From assembly GCF_010550695.1 (NCBI RefSeq), contig NZ_JAAGOB010000011.1, positions 62,001 through 126,000 on the forward strand: a stretch of 64,000 nucleotides of DNA, given 5' to 3'. The notes under the pieces were generated by a model. That model ran no database searches. It saw nothing but the letters and a program-made list of their open reading frames with translations, and was not told the origin of the DNA. The DNA is from Phytoactinopolyspora alkaliphila (lineage in GTDB: Bacteria; Actinomycetota; Actinomycetes; Jiangellales; Jiangellaceae). The position numbers and the translations under genes are program-made. The stretch's first letter is position 1. Each line of letters opens with the position of its first letter. This document shows, in pieces, positions 63,549 through 64,000 of the stretch.

Positions 63549-63971
63549 TCAGGACGGCTGGACCAACTCGACGAGGACGCCTCCGGCATCCTTGGGGTGG
63601 ATGAAGTTGACCAGAGAACCGCCGGTTCCGCGGCGCGGCTCGTCGTACAGCAGCCGCATGCCCCGGTCCCGCAACGTGTCCGCAACCGCGACGACGTCCT
63701 CGACGCGGTAGGCGAGCTGCTGGATGCCCGGACCGGACCGGTCCAGGAACTTCGCGATCGGCGAGTCCGGCCGCAGCGGGGCGAGCAACTGGATCATGGG
63801 GCCGTCGTCGTCGCCGGTCCCTACCCGAAGCATCGCCTCGCGCACGCCCTGCTGCTCGTTCTCCTCGACGTGCACGGCCTCCATCTCGAAGTTCTCCCGG
63901 TACCAGGCGAGCGCTTCGTCCAAATTGTGAACAGCGATGCCGACATGATCGACGGTCGAGAACATGGCCAC
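63549..63971 (-). CDS. mce: Methylmalonyl-CoA epimerase (VOC fold)
   Basis: A 140-residue metalloenzyme of the vicinal-oxygen-chelate superfamily that equilibrates the 2R and 2S forms of methylmalonyl-CoA. It shows FSTVDHVGIAVHNLDEALAWYRENFEM, the metal-ligand Glu/Gln region QLLAPLRPDSPIAKFLDRSG, QQLAYRVEDV and HPKDAGGVLVELVQPS, diagnostic of mce. The GTG at 63971 is favoured because GGGAGGT is well spaced; the ATG at 63965 is the alternative. It works with the acyl-CoA mutase and MeaB. It is the first gene of the leftward mce-thiolase-meaB unit. The last 29 bases of the window hold no other gene. Confidence 0.93.
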   Translation of the reverse strand: MAMFSTVDHVGIAVHNLDEALAWYRENFEMEAVHVEENEQQGVREAMLRVGTGDDDGPMIQLLAPLRPDSPIAKFLDRSGPGIQQLAYRVEDVVAVADTLRDRGMRLLYDEPRRGTGGSLVNFIHPKDAGGVLVELVQPS

Positions 63972-64000
63972 GATCGACCTCCCTATGAGCACCAATTATT

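Overview
The window is a high-GC chromosomal segment from an actinomycete. Support for this comes from strong G/C third-position bias, many GTG starts, stop/start overlaps, a complete GlgE-type alpha-glucan locus, LPxTG surface proteins with Asp-rich stalks, and DUF5819/HTTM gene pairs. A Jiangellaceae-like or related soil/halotolerant actinobacterium would fit, but that placement is a guess. No tRNA, rRNA, CRISPR array, transposase or phage gene was seen.

Layout. 1-7,465: a mixed leftward set (partial DUF72 protein, FAD-dependent ferredoxin-reductase-type enzyme, stand-alone LigD polymerase domain, DUF2630, ChaB, solute-binding/VWA membrane protein, SDR-DUF2867 protein). 7,482-13,000: mnmA with a cysteine desulfurase (tRNA thiolation), a secreted phosphodiester glycosidase, and etfB-etfA. 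13,238-22,474: a small rightward PRC-barrel-like gene, then the most striking structure, a leftward three-gene cassette present twice in tandem. Each copy has an LPxTG-anchored surface protein with an Asp-Ala-Asp-Val repeat stalk, then a strong hairpin, then a DUF5819 gene and an HTTM (vitamin-K-carboxylase-like) gene that overlap by ATGA. 22,856-24,574: an acyltransferase and a methyltransferase.

24,654-36,475: glycogen and alpha-glucan metabolism. It holds glgX, a convergent glgP, and a translationally coupled glgE-treS-mak-glgB run. TreS and maltokinase supply maltose-1-phosphate, GlgE polymerises it, GlgB branches the product, and GlgP/GlgX degrade it. The convergent gap after glgB carries several long, partly exclusive inverted repeats. 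36,685-39,432 is a secreted S8 protease.

39,607-54,670: a leftward, LacI-type-regulated, tightly overlapping operon of 13 genes. In transcription order it encodes the regulator, two sugar-ABC permeases, the binding lipoprotein, four different ADP-ribosylglycohydrolase-fold proteins in a row, a ribokinase, a TIM-barrel/FGE-like fusion, a CaiB-type CoA-transferase, a CitE-type lyase and an FGGY kinase. Two perfect operator palindromes lie upstream of lacI. I infer a catabolic system for a ribosylated compound.

54,786-64,000: a TetR regulator divergent from a membrane transporter-like protein, an Rrf2 regulator without cysteines, an acyl-CoA mutase large subunit, a CnoX-like thioredoxin-TPR protein, a MarR regulator, a bPH-domain membrane protein with an unnoticed 50-residue membrane protein upstream, then meaB, an acetyl-CoA acetyltransferase and a methylmalonyl-CoA epimerase. 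Together the mutase, MeaB and epimerase suggest methylmalonyl-CoA/propionyl-CoA metabolism.
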